DNA of 64,000 nucleotides from Nocardioides zhouii (GTDB taxonomy: Bacteria; Actinomycetota; Actinomycetes; Propionibacteriales; Nocardioidaceae), in contig NZ_SDWV01000002.1 in the NCBI RefSeq assembly GCF_004137345.1, forward strand, positions 186,001 to 250,000. The letters run 5' to 3'. The translations under genes and the position numbers were made by a program. Positions 32,704-40,818 of the stretch are shown piece after piece. How positions within the stretch are numbered: the stretch's first letter is position 1; the number at the start of each line of letters is the position of its first letter. The notes under the pieces were generated by a model. That model did not search any database. It saw only the letters and a list, made by a program, of their open reading frames with translations, and was not told where the DNA came from.

Positions 32704-33819
32704 ATGAGCCTCTTCTCCCGCGCTCCCCTTCTCGGCGTGGTGATCCCCGCGTGGGGCGTGGAGGACTACCTCGACGACTGCATCCGGTCCCTCCTCGCCC
32801 AGACGCACCGCCGCTGGGAGGCCGTCATCGTCGACGACGGCTCGACGGACCGCACCGGGGAGATCGCCGACGAGTGGGCGCACCGCGACTCGCGCATCAC
32901 CGTTGTCCACTCGGTCAACGGCGGCCTCGGCGCGGCCCGCAACCTCGGCACGGTGCAGGTGCGCGGCGACTACCTCGCCTTCCTCGACTCCGACGACGTG
33001 CTCCCGCCCACCGCGTACGCCGACCTGGTGGCCGCGCTCCAGGACTCGGGCTCCGACTTCGCCACCGGCTCGATCGTGCGCTGGGAGGGCGACGACCTGG
33101 TCGAGCCGCCGTGGATGCGCCGGCTCCACCGGCCCCTCCGCGGCGCGCGGGTCGAGGACCGGCCCGAGATCCTCGGCGACGTGTTCGCGTGGAACAAGGT
33201 GTTCCGCCGGTCGTTCTGGGACTCCGCGGGGCTGACCTGGCCCGAGGGCGTGCGCTACGAGGACCAGCCGACGACCACCCGCGCGTTCCTCGCGGGCCGG
33301 TTCGACGTGCTGCCCGAGACGACGTACCACTGGCGGATCCGCGAGGGATCGATCACCCAGACCCGCGCCTCGTCGGTGCAGGACCTCGCCGACCGCTGGG
33401 AGACGAAGCGCCAGTCACTGGCTTCGGTGCGGGCGTACGGCTCGGCCGAGGTCGAGGAGGTCTTCGTCGATCGGGTCCTGGCGGGCGACCTCTGGCGCTA
33501 CTTCCTGCTGGTGCCCGGGGCGCCCGAGGAGTGGTGGCGGCTGCTGCGGGCGGGTGTGCTCGAGCTGTGGGGCCAGCGGTCGCTGGTGCACAGCGGGCTG
33601 CCGCCGGTCCACCGGCTCGCCGGCTGGCTCGTCGAGGAGGACCGGCGCGCGGAGATCACCGCCCTGATGGAGTGGGTCGCCACCCTCGACGGACCGGCGC
33701 CCCGCGTCCAGGACGTCGCGACGGGTGACTGGAGGCTCTGGGTGCCGCCGTCAGTGCTCGACGAGACGACCGTGGCCCCGGAGGCCTTGGCACTCCGGGA
33801 CCACGAAGTCACTCACTAG
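32704..33819 (+). CDS. family 2 glycosyltransferase
   Basis: 371 residues. Typical GT2 N-terminus: LGVVIPAWGVEDYLDDCIRS, IVDDGSTDRTGEIADEW near 40, NGGLGAARN near 68 and the DxD motif in LAFLDSDDVLPP near 90. A later ED pair (VRYEDQPTTTRAFLAG) fits the catalytic base region. The leaderless start has TAGGGT 8 nt upstream. It is the third member of a glycosyltransferase and sulfotransferase group that interrupts the conserved pan-fol gene order. Its end carries a fragment of the GATACG repeat. Acceptor unknown. Confidence 0.87.
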   Translation: MSLFSRAPLLGVVIPAWGVEDYLDDCIRSLLAQTHRRWEAVIVDDGSTDRTGEIADEWAHRDSRITVVHSVNGGLGAARNLGTVQVRGDYLAFLDSDDVLPPTAYADLVAALQDSGSDFATGSIVRWEGDDLVEPPWMRRLHRPLRGARVEDRPEILGDVFAWNKVFRRSFWDSAGLTWPEGVRYEDQPTTTRAFLAGRFDVLPETTYHWRIREGSITQTRASSVQDLADRWETKRQSLASVRAYGSAEVEEVFVDRVLAGDLWRYFLLVPGAPEEWWRLLRAGVLELWGQRSLVHSGLPPVHRLAGWLVEEDRRAEITALMEWVATLDGPAPRVQDVATGDWRLWVPPSVLDETTVAPEALALRDHEVTH

Positions 33820-33820
33820 A

Positions 33821-33833
33821 TCTCGATACGCCG
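33821..33833. repeat. GATACG repeat fragment
   Basis: TCTCGATACGCCG directly after the glycosyltransferase stop, before the convergent substrate-binding gene. It matches one end of the repeat at 47101; the other half is not recognisable. Confidence 0.45.
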
Positions 33834-33839
33834 CACGTC

Positions 33840-34790
33840 TCAGAGCAGGCCCTCGGACTCGAGGAACTCCTTGGCCACGTCCTCGGGCTTCGCGCGGTCG
33901 ACGGCCATCTGGCCGTTGAGCTCGGTGAGCCCCTCGGTCGTCAGGGCCGCCATCAGCGGGTTGAGGATGTCGGCGACGTCCGGGTTGGCCTCGAGGAAGT
34001 CGGCCGAGATCGCCGGCACGAGGTTCTGCGCGGGCTGGATCGCCTTGTCGTCCTCGAGGACGACGAGGCCCTGGGACTCCAGGGTGCCGTCGGTGGTCGA
34101 GGTCTCGCCGAGCTGGGACTCACCGTCGATGACCGACTGGTAGGTCTGGTCCGAGGCGTAGCCGAGCTCGAGCACCTTGGTGACGTCGATGCCGTACTCG
34201 TCGGAGAGGCCGCCCTCGCAGTCGAGACGACCCTCGCAGTCGGGGGCAGCGGCCAGTACGACGCTCGTGCCCTCGAGGTCGGAGAGCGTGGTCACGCCCT
34301 CGGCGTCCGAGTACTCCTGGGTGACGAAGAAGGCGTTGGTGTCGGTGGCCGGCGAGACGTCGAGGAGCTCGATGCCGGCTGCCTCGAGGAGGTCGGCGCC
34401 GTCGTCGGCCAGCTGCTGGCCGTCACCGGCCTCGAACGGCTCGGCGGAGTCGCCGTTCTCCTGCGAGTTGAGGAAGTTGACGATGCCGCCGACGTACTCG
34501 GGGACGATGTCGACATCGCCCGGGAACGTCGGCATGTAGGCGTCACGGGAGTCGACGAGCTTGGTCTCGACGGTGTAGCCGGCGTCCTCGAGGAGCTGCT
34601 CGTACATCGAGGCAACGAGGGTCGCCTCCGGGAAGTTCTGGCCGGCGATGGTCACCGAGCCCTTGTCGGCGCTGGCCGACGGGCTCGAGTCGTCGGAGGC
34701 GTTGTCGTCGGCGAGGTCGTCACCGGCGCAGCCGGTGAGGGCGAGTGCGCTGGCGGCGAGGACCGCGGCCAGGGAGCGTGCGAGGTGCAT
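33840..34790 (-). CDS. glycine betaine/choline-type ABC substrate-binding lipoprotein
   Basis: 316 residues. A lipoprotein signal ends at LALTGC (Cys near 21), followed by an acidic linker and a type II periplasmic-binding domain of the OpuAC/OpuCC family (GSVTIAGQNFPEATLVASMY near 44, VDIVPEYVGGIVNFL near 93, LVPAISADFLEANPDVADIL near 258). It captures osmoprotectant-type quaternary amines outside the membrane. It is the last gene of the minus-strand opuC-like operon, with AAAGGAA before ATG. The ligand-binding aromatics cannot be judged. Confidence 0.88.
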   Translation of the reverse strand: MHLARSLAAVLAASALALTGCAGDDLADDNASDDSSPSASADKGSVTIAGQNFPEATLVASMYEQLLEDAGYTVETKLVDSRDAYMPTFPGDVDIVPEYVGGIVNFLNSQENGDSAEPFEAGDGQQLADDGADLLEAAGIELLDVSPATDTNAFFVTQEYSDAEGVTTLSDLEGTSVVLAAAPDCEGRLDCEGGLSDEYGIDVTKVLELGYASDQTYQSVIDGESQLGETSTTDGTLESQGLVVLEDDKAIQPAQNLVPAISADFLEANPDVADILNPLMAALTTEGLTELNGQMAVDRAKPEDVAKEFLESEGLL

Positions 34791-34843
34791 GGTGTTCCTT
34801 TTGTGTCCCGCAGCGTCGGCTGCGCGTGTCCGGATGTGCGTCG

Positions 34844-35608
34844 TCAGCCGACGGATTCGGCGGGCGACTCAACGGTAGCCCCGGTCACCGACAACGCGTC
34901 CGTGTGACCACCTGAAGGGGTGCCACGACGCGTGGGGTCGACCGCCCGCTGGACCAGCGCGGCCAGCAGCTCGAGGACGAGCGCCACCGCCGCCACGACC
35001 AGCGCACCGGCGATGCCCTTGCCGTAGTTGGAGCGGAAGAAGCCGTCGGTGATGATCTGGCCGAGCCCCGGCCCGGCGACGAGCGCGGCGATGGTCGCGG
35101 TGGCCCACACCTGCACCAGTGCGAGCCGGAGGCCCGACACCACGAGCGGCAGGCCGAGCGGCAGCTCGACCCGCCAGAAGCGCTGCTGCCCCGTCATGCC
35201 CATGCCCCGGGCGGCCTCCCGGACGTCGGGCGCGACCTCGCGCATGGCGACGTACGAGTTCGTGATGATCGGCGGCAGCGCGAAGAGCGTCAGCGCGATC
35301 AGCGTGGCCAGCCCGGCACGGCCGTACGGGCCGAGCACGTCGGTGCCCGGCCACGACGCGACGACCAGCAGGGCCAGCAGCGCGAAGGTCGGGATGGCGC
35401 GGCCCACGTTGGAGATGTTGATCGCCAGGAAGCCACCGCGACCGAGGTGGCCGAGCCACAGGGCGATCGGCAGGCCGACGACCATGGCCATCAGCAGCGC
35501 CGTCACCGTGAGCAGCAGCTGCTGGCCGAGGAGGGCGGCGATGCCGTCGCTCCCCGCCCAGTTGGCGCCGTCGGAGAGGTAGGCCCACATGTCGGAGAAG
35601 ACCCTCAT
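34844..35608 (-). CDS. osmoprotectant ABC transporter permease (OpuCD-like)
   Basis: 254 residues, five to six transmembrane helices and the EAA loop of binding-protein-dependent permeases (EVAPDVREAARGMGMTGQQRF near 128). Its start overlaps the stop of the other permease gene by ATGA (35605-35608), so the pair forms a heterodimer. The C-terminal tail (PTRRGTPSGGHTDAL) is hydrophilic and variable. It is followed after 53 nt by the binding protein gene. Confidence 0.88.
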   Translation of the reverse strand: MRVFSDMWAYLSDGANWAGSDGIAALLGQQLLLTVTALLMAMVVGLPIALWLGHLGRGGFLAINISNVGRAIPTFALLALLVVASWPGTDVLGPYGRAGLATLIALTLFALPPIITNSYVAMREVAPDVREAARGMGMTGQQRFWRVELPLGLPLVVSGLRLALVQVWATATIAALVAGPGLGQIITDGFFRSNYGKGIAGALVVAAVALVLELLAALVQRAVDPTRRGTPSGGHTDALSVTGATVESPAESVG

Positions 35609-36303
35609 GCGCGGACTCCCCTCGTCCAGGGCGTCAGCATGCGTTGCACCAGCACCAGCAGCGCGTCGAGGGCGAAGGCCAGCACGACGCAGAGCAGCGA
35701 GGCGGTGAAGAGCTCGGCGCGGAAGTTGGTGAGCACCCCGTCCTTGATGAGGTTGCCCAGCCCGCCGTACGCGACGAGCGAGCCGACCGTCGTCAGCGCG
35801 ACCGTCGAGACCGTGGCGACGCGGAGGCCGGCCATCACGACCGGAAGAGCCAGCGGGAGCTCGACCTTGAGCAGCAGCTGGCCGCGGCCGTAGCCGAGGC
35901 CCGTCGCGGACTCGCGTACGTCGTCGGGCACGGACCGCAGCCCCTCGAGCAGGCTTCGCACGAGGATCGTCAGCGCGTAGAGCGCCAGCCCTATCACCAC
36001 CGTCGTCGCCGTCAGTCCGGTGAAGGGCACGAGGAGCGGGAAGAGTGCCAGCGACGGCACGGTGTAGATCCCGGTGGTGATGCCGAGGATCGCCGACTCG
36101 AGGCGCGGCACCCGACGCGCCAGCAGCGCGAGCGGGAACGCGATGAGCAGCCCGAGCACGACGGACACGACGGTGATGCCGATGTGCTGGATCGTCGCCT
36201 CGACGATCTCCTGCTGCCGGTCGGTGACGTAGTCCATGCAGACCCAGTCGTTGACGAGGCGGCTGTAGCAGCTCGGGTCGTCGGCGGCTCCCAGTAAGGT
36301 CAC
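35605..36303 (-). CDS. osmoprotectant ABC transporter permease (OpuCB-like)
   Basis: 232 residues from GTG 36303. The N-terminus TLLGAADDPSCYSRLVNDWV precedes MDYVTDRQQEIVEATIQH and the first helix; I recall family members that keep such an N-terminal Cys-containing segment, so I prefer this to ATG 36237. TAGCGT on the minus strand (36311-36316), 7 nt away, supports it as leaderless, but that box lies inside the coding sequence of the divergent ATPase gene. An EAA loop (SVPDDVRESATGLGYGRGQL) is near 120. It starts the operon of two permeases and the binding protein. Confidence 0.85.
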   Translation of the reverse strand: MTLLGAADDPSCYSRLVNDWVCMDYVTDRQQEIVEATIQHIGITVVSVVLGLLIAFPLALLARRVPRLESAILGITTGIYTVPSLALFPLLVPFTGLTATTVVIGLALYALTILVRSLLEGLRSVPDDVRESATGLGYGRGQLLLKVELPLALPVVMAGLRVATVSTVALTTVGSLVAYGGLGNLIKDGVLTNFRAELFTASLLCVVLAFALDALLVLVQRMLTPWTRGVRA

Positions 36304-36316
36304 CGCATGGACGCTA
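36295..36316. promoter_or_regulatory. interlocked divergent leaderless promoters
   Basis: Plus-strand TAAGGT (36295-36300) is 6 nt before ATG 36307 and lies inside the first codons of the permease gene. Minus-strand TAGCGT (36311-36316) is 7 nt before GTG 36303 and lies inside the first codons of the ATPase gene. The two start codons are separated by 3 nt. Confidence 0.6.
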
Positions 36317-37290
36317 CACGGAGCGGCGACGCGATGATCCGGCTCGAGGGAGTGGGCAAGACCTACCCCGACGGCACGGTCGCAGTCCACGAGCTCGACC
36401 TCGAGGTCGCCCGCGGCGAGATGGTCTGCCTCGTCGGTCCGTCAGGGTGCGGCAAGTCCACGACGCTGAAGATGATCAACCGCCTGATCGAGCCCACCAC
36501 CGGCCGCATCTGGCTCGACGGCCAGGACGTCACCGACGCCGACCCCGTCGAGCTGCGCCGCGGCATCGGCTACGTCATCCAGCAGATCGGCCTGTTCCCC
36601 CACCAGCGCATCGAGCAGAACGTCATGACCGTCCCGCTGCTCTACGGCGAGTCGAAGGCGACCGCGCGGGAGCGGGCCCACGAGCTGCTCGACACCGTCG
36701 GCCTCGACCCGAAGCAGTACGCCCGTCGCTACCCGCACGAGCTCTCGGGTGGTCAGCGGCAGCGCGTCGGCGTGGCACGTGCGCTGGCCGCGAACCCGCC
36801 CGTCCTGCTGATGGACGAGCCCTTCGGCGCCGTCGACCCGGTGGTCCGCGGCCGGCTTCAGGACGAGTTCCGCCGGCTCCAGGCCGAGCTCGGCAAGACC
36901 GTCGTCCTCGTCACCCACGACATCGACGAGGCGATCCGGATGGGCGACCGCGTGGCCGTCTTCGCCGGCGGCGGGGTGCTCTCGCAGTACGCCACACCGT
37001 CTGAGCTCCTCGCCCACCCGGCCGACGAGCAGGTCGCCGACTTCGTCGGCGCCGGCGGCCTCCGCACGCTGACCGTCACGCGGCTCCGCGAGGAGCACCT
37101 CGAGCCGCTCGACGGCATCGCCACCGGCGACCTGGGCTCGGCGATCGACATCGACTCCTCGCTCGAGCAGGCGCTCGCCGCGATGCTCCGCGACGACAAG
37201 CCGATGATCGGCGTACGCCGCGGCCCGACCTTCGTCGGCGTGCTCACCCCGGCCGGGGTGCACCGCGCGCTGCGCGAGTCGCTGCGCTGA
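36307..37290 (+). CDS. osmoprotectant ABC transporter ATP-binding protein (OpuCA-like)
   Basis: 327 residues. Walker A GPSGCGKST near residue 46, Q-loop IQQIGLFPHQ near 98, signature LSGGQRQRV near 145, Walker B LLMDEPFGAVDP near 168 and H-loop VTHDIDEA. The C-terminal part (VGAGGLRTLTVTRL, then a short CBS-like segment to LTPAGVHRAL) fits the OpuCA/ProV type, in which CBS domains sense ionic strength, but only one short unit is present. It is divergent from its permeases. ATG 36334 is an alternative start. Confidence 0.9.
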   Translation: MDATRSGDAMIRLEGVGKTYPDGTVAVHELDLEVARGEMVCLVGPSGCGKSTTLKMINRLIEPTTGRIWLDGQDVTDADPVELRRGIGYVIQQIGLFPHQRIEQNVMTVPLLYGESKATARERAHELLDTVGLDPKQYARRYPHELSGGQRQRVGVARALAANPPVLLMDEPFGAVDPVVRGRLQDEFRRLQAELGKTVVLVTHDIDEAIRMGDRVAVFAGGGVLSQYATPSELLAHPADEQVADFVGAGGLRTLTVTRLREEHLEPLDGIATGDLGSAIDIDSSLEQALAAMLRDDKPMIGVRRGPTFVGVLTPAGVHRALRESLR

Positions 37291-37320
37291 GTCTCCCGAG
37301 CGCTCGTTCCTCGCGCTCTA
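37291..37320. repeat. decayed GATACG repeat at convergent gene ends
   Basis: GTCTCCCGAGCGCTCGTTCC continuing TCGCGCTCTA resembles the 47101 copy with several changes. It fills the gap between the convergent ATPase gene and GNAT gene and supplies the GNAT stop codon (37318-37320). Confidence 0.5.
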
Positions 37321-38400
37321 CGTGACCGGCACATCCCGGTGCCAGGACTCGGTGACGTACTTCGTGCCCCACCCCAACGAGGTGTAGAGCCCGTCGGCAC
37401 CGGTCGGTGAGTCGGCGTCGACCTCGAGGCCGACGCGGTCGCGCTGCCGCGAGGCAGCGTCGGCGATGATCGTGCGGAGCAGCCCGGTGGCGACGCCGCG
37501 CCCCCGCGCCGACTCGAGGACGCCGAGGTAGGACACGTACGACCCGTCGGGGCCCGTCGAGGACTCGCTCACCGTGCCGACGAGGGCACCGGCGGGTTCG
37601 GGCTCGTCGCCGTCGATGATCTCCGCGAGCCACCAGTGGTCCCAGCGGTGACCGGGGTCCTCGCGCAGCCGGTGGATGAACTCGTGGAAGGTCTCCTCGG
37701 CGGAGTTGAAGTGATCGGTGAACGCGCCCTCGAGCACCTCGTGGACGGCGCGGAGGTCGGCCTCGTCGGGCAGGCCGTCACCCTGCCGCTCGACCAGCCG
37801 GAACACGACGCCGTTGCGCTCCCATCGCGCGGGGTCGGGCACCAGCTCGGACTCCGCGGACTCGACCGACCGGCTCATCTGCCACCAGGTGCGGACGCGG
37901 TCGAAGCCGGCGTCGGCGAGCCAGCCGTGCTGGCGCTCGTCGTCGGCGAAGGCGCCGGTGTCGACCTGCTGGGTCGGCAGTCCGCGGGCCGCGCCGACCG
38001 CCTTGGCCTGCGCGTCGGCCCACTCGAAGAGCACCTCGCTGCACCGGTCGGCCAGCCGCTCGTCGATCTCGCGGTCGACGACGTGCACGAAGAGCATCCG
38101 GCCCTCGGCGCGGTCGTGGACGCTCCCCCAGGCCTGGATGCGGCCCTCGGGATCGCGTACGACGAGGTTCTCGCGCGTGCTCAGGCCGCGGTCGGAAACC
38201 TCGACGAGGACGTCCTCCTCACCGGCCCCCGCCCACCCACGTCCGGCGCGCTCGTGGGCGCGCAGGAGTTCGGTCAGCCGCTCGACCGTCCCGTGGTCCG
38301 TGCCGTCGGGGACGTCCGCGACCCAGCCCTCCGGCAGGCCCGGGTCCTGGGGCAGCACGTCGTCGGGGTCGCTCGCGAACCGGTTGTCGTCGGGGATCAC
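37318..38400 (-). CDS. tandem GNAT-domain N-acetyltransferase
   Basis: 360 residues holding two GNAT folds, as in mycothiol-synthase-like proteins. The first half is degenerate; the second has the acetyl-CoA loop motif LGVLESARGRGVATGLLRTI near residue 300 followed by VGLEVDADSPTGADGLYTSLGW. The GTG start 38400 follows GGAAGG. Upstream sits array B of 54-nt palindromes. The substrate is unknown; mycothiol synthase itself is not claimed because characteristic residues cannot be checked here. Confidence 0.82.
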   Translation of the reverse strand: MIPDDNRFASDPDDVLPQDPGLPEGWVADVPDGTDHGTVERLTELLRAHERAGRGWAGAGEEDVLVEVSDRGLSTRENLVVRDPEGRIQAWGSVHDRAEGRMLFVHVVDREIDERLADRCSEVLFEWADAQAKAVGAARGLPTQQVDTGAFADDERQHGWLADAGFDRVRTWWQMSRSVESAESELVPDPARWERNGVVFRLVERQGDGLPDEADLRAVHEVLEGAFTDHFNSAEETFHEFIHRLREDPGHRWDHWWLAEIIDGDEPEPAGALVGTVSESSTGPDGSYVSYLGVLESARGRGVATGLLRTIIADAASRQRDRVGLEVDADSPTGADGLYTSLGWGTKYVTESWHRDVPVT

Positions 38401-38738
38401 GAGGGACCATCCTTCCGCACGCGGATGGGAGTCCGCGCCGAGCGGTGTGTGACGGGCATTCCGGGGCCGCCGAACACCCCTCAGCCACCGCTCGCCGGCG
38501 CGTCGTACGAGGACACGCCGATGGGCGGTGTGTGAGGCGGATGCCGGCGGTTCGGAGCCCTCCTCACGCACCGCTCGCGTACGGCACCAGCGGTGCGTGG
38601 CGCAGGTTCTCAGCGCTCGGAAGATGTCTCACTCACCGCTCGCAACGGGCGTACGGCTCCAGCGGTGCGCGGCGCAGGTTCCGAGGGGTCAGAACATGTC
38701 TCGCACACCGCTCGGCAGGCGAGCGATGAAGGTGCGGA
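38401..38738. other. 338-nt gene-free region occupied by palindrome array B
   Basis: The gap between the GNAT start and the next minus-strand gene contains the four 54-nt units (38440-38713), 39 nt of leader and 25 nt of spacer. I see no coding sequence; frames crossing it are repetitive and lack starts with ribosome sites. Confidence 0.65.
38440..38713. repeat. array B of 54-nt palindromic units (4 copies)
   Basis: Units of exactly 54 nt at 38440-38493, 38523-38576, 38588-38641 and 38660-38713, with spacers of 29, 11 and 18 nt. Each begins (C/G)(A/G)GCGGTG(T/C)G and ends CACCGCTC, with partly complementary interiors such as AGCGCTC at the centre of unit 3. Units 3 and 4 share GGCGCAGGTTC and ATGTCTC blocks. 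The first 29-nt spacer resembles the reverse complement of the 29-nt spacer of array A. Confidence 0.85.
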
Positions 38739-39356
38739 TCAGGCGCTGCGGTGGTCGCGCCGGGCGGCGGCTGCGCGGAGCGCCTCCACCTCGGCACGGA
38801 GGGCGTCGACCTCGGCCTCGAGCTCGGCGACGGCCACGATGGCCTCGGCGGCGCGGTGGTCGGCCTGGTCGCGACCGAGCTCGGCGGTGGTGCGACCCCG
38901 CTCGGCGGAGTCGGCCCGGCGGGCCTCCTGGGCGCGCTTCACGGTCTGCTCCGCGGCGTTCTTCTGGGCCGTGGAGAGCGCGCGCTCGAGGACATCGAGC
39001 GCTTCCTCGCGCTCGACGATCTTGCGGCGCATGTCGGCGGCGAACGCGGCCGACTCGGCCGTACGACGCTCGGTGATGGCGCGGTACTCCTGGGCCTGGA
39101 CGGCGCGGTCCTGCGCGGCCTCGACCCGGGCCAGCATCAGCTCGGTGTGGGTGATGCGCGTGGCGGCGGCACCCGCGACCACGGCCAGGACGGCGGCGAC
39201 GGCGGTGAGGACGGCGGAGGAGGACGCGAGGGCGCCGAGCACGACCGCGGCAGCGACCGCGAGCAGGGCGATGGCGACGACCAGGCGCGTGCTGCGCTGG
39301 CGCCGGCGAGCGGGCGTACGTGACGCCTGTGTCTGCTGGGGCTGCTGGGAAGGCAT
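38739..39356 (-). CDS. membrane protein with C-terminal coiled coil (Rv3604c-like position)
   Basis: 205 residues rich in Ala and Arg. Two close transmembrane helices (about residues 24-66, STRLVVAIALLAVAAAVVLG and AVLTAVAAVLAVVAGAAAT) are followed by a long charged coiled coil (residues about 75-200, with EALDVLERALSTAQKNA and AELEAEVDALRAEVEALRAA). It lies between the panCD block remnants and folK, as Rv3604c does. Function unknown; the coiled coil suggests a scaffolding or sensing role. Confidence 0.8.
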   Translation of the reverse strand: MPSQQPQQTQASRTPARRRQRSTRLVVAIALLAVAAAVVLGALASSSAVLTAVAAVLAVVAGAAATRITHTELMLARVEAAQDRAVQAQEYRAITERRTAESAAFAADMRRKIVEREEALDVLERALSTAQKNAAEQTVKRAQEARRADSAERGRTTAELGRDQADHRAAEAIVAVAELEAEVDALRAEVEALRAAAARRDHRSA

Positions 39357-39365
39357 GGGGTCAGA

Positions 39366-39857
39366 CTAGGGCTGCGGCCGACCGCCGTCGGCGCGACACG
39401 CACGCTCGAGGGCGAGCGAGGCGAGCATCACGCCGAGCCCGCCGAGAGCCGCGACGACCGACCGGAGGATCCACCGGTCGGCGAGCTGGGACCCGTCACC
39501 GAGCCAGCTGACGGCGTACCCGACGTAGCCGGCGGTGACCAGCGCGCCCCCGAGCGCACACGCGCGGGCCAGCACGAGCCGGTTCATCGCCTGGTGCGGC
39601 TCGAAGCGCTCGCCGCGCACGTGCACGGTCTGCCAGGTGTGCCACGCGAGGAAGCCCATGATCACCGCGACCAGGACCAGGGACAGGGCCTGGGTCCACG
39701 ACACGAGCGGCGGGCGGCCGGCGACGCGGCTCATGACGGGGTGGATCGCCCACCCGCCGAGCAGCCCGACGACGACACAGGCCGTGAGGGCGCGGGCGGA
39801 GGTGGGGTGGAGCGTGCCGCGCGGTTCCGGAGGGTCCTCCGGACCGGTCTCGCTCAC
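39366..39857 (-). CDS. DUF3180 membrane protein
   Basis: 163 residues with four transmembrane helices (near 24-42, 54-74, 95-115 and 130-150). The conserved LHPTSARALTACVVVGLLGG start and the AMNRLVLARACALGGALVTAGYVGY segment match the DUF3180 family, which sits beside folK throughout actinobacteria (Rv3605c). It starts 24 nt after folK on the same strand, so it shares the folate operon. No function is known. Confidence 0.85.
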   Translation of the reverse strand: MSETGPEDPPEPRGTLHPTSARALTACVVVGLLGGWAIHPVMSRVAGRPPLVSWTQALSLVLVAVIMGFLAWHTWQTVHVRGERFEPHQAMNRLVLARACALGGALVTAGYVGYAVSWLGDGSQLADRWILRSVVAALGGLGVMLASLALERACRADGGRPQP

Positions 39858-39881
39858 GCGGTCTCGCTCATTCGGTCGTGG

Positions 39882-40451
39882 TCATTCGACCTCGAGCGCG
39901 ATGTCCTCGCGCTTGCGCACTCCCGTGGAGTCCGTCGCGCCGAGCAGGTCCGCGATCGGGCCACGGTCGGGGAAGACGGCGTCGGGCTCGAGGTCGTGCC
40001 ACGGCTGGAGGACGAAGGCACGCTCGTGGGCGCGCGGGTGGGGCAGGCGGAGGAAGTCCTCGTTGGAGCGCCGGTCGCCCACCACGATCAGGTCGACGTC
40101 GAGGGTGCGGGGCGCGTTGCGGACCTCGCTGCGCTCGCGCTCGAAGGCGTCCTCGACGGCCAGCGCTCGCTCCATGAGGCGGGCGGCGGGGAGCGTCGTG
40201 TCGGCCAGCAGCACGGCGTTGAGGTAGGGGCCGGAGCCCTCGGGCGCGTCGACCGGGTCGGTCTCGTAGACCGGCGAGACGCCGGTGACGAAGAAGTCGG
40301 GGGTGTCGGCGAGTGCGTCCACCGCGCCCTGCAGGGACGCGAGGCGCTCCCCGAGGTTGGACCCGAGGGCGAGGACCACGCGGCGGATCGGGTGCATCTC
40401 GCCGGTGAGGGAGTCGGTGTCCACGATGTTGGGGTTGGGGGTCTCAGTCAT
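39882..40451 (-). CDS. folK: 2-amino-4-hydroxy-6-hydroxymethyldihydropteridine diphosphokinase
   Basis: 189 residues. It transfers pyrophosphate from ATP to 6-hydroxymethyl-dihydropterin in folate synthesis. Motifs: VVLALGSNLGERLASLQGAV near 26, VSPVYETDPVD near 58, YLNAVLLADT near 77, and the signature APRTLDVDLIVVGD near 114 with the two catalytic Asp, then LPHPRAHERAFVLQPW. Its ATG lies 8 nt inside the end of folB, so translation is coupled. Confidence 0.96.
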   Translation of the reverse strand: MTETPNPNIVDTDSLTGEMHPIRRVVLALGSNLGERLASLQGAVDALADTPDFFVTGVSPVYETDPVDAPEGSGPYLNAVLLADTTLPAARLMERALAVEDAFERERSEVRNAPRTLDVDLIVVGDRRSNEDFLRLPHPRAHERAFVLQPWHDLEPDAVFPDRGPIADLLGATDSTGVRKREDIALEVE

Positions 40452-40818
40452 GAGCGTTGCCTCGCGTTCTGGTGATCGTCAGCGCGACATCCGAGTACGT
40501 CGCGTCGATGGGTGCATCAGGTTTGTGGAGCGTGACTCGCGCCCATTCAACACGACTCTCCAACAGGCACACATCGGCGATGCGCTGGACCACGGTTTCT
40601 ATCAGGTCGACCGGATCGCGCTCCACCGCGGCCTTCACGTCGAGCGCCAACGTGCCGTAGTTCACGGTCTGCGCCAGGTCGTCCGACGCGGCCGCCCCGC
40701 GGGTGTCGAGGCCGAGCACGAGGTCGACGACGAAGGTCTGGCCGTCCCGCTTCTCGAAGTCGAAGACACCGTGATGGGCAAAGCACTCGATCCCGGTCAC
40801 GGACAGCTCGTCGGTCAT
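40444..40818 (-). CDS. folB: dihydroneopterin aldolase
   Basis: 124 residues. It cleaves dihydroneopterin to 6-hydroxymethyl-dihydropterin. The N-terminal VTGIECFAHHGVFDFEKRDGQTFVVDL carries the substrate Glu and Tyr/His region, and the catalytic Lys lies in VTLHKPDAPI near 100. It overlaps folK at its 3' end and folP (ATGA) at its start. Confidence 0.95.
   Translation of the reverse strand: MTDELSVTGIECFAHHGVFDFEKRDGQTFVVDLVLGLDTRGAAASDDLAQTVNYGTLALDVKAAVERDPVDLIETVVQRIADVCLLESRVEWARVTLHKPDAPIDATYSDVALTITRTRGNAHD

Noticed and set aside
38440..38713. CRISPR array
   Set aside because: Units are palindromic and imperfect, spacers are 11-29 nt and unequal, and no cas gene is present.
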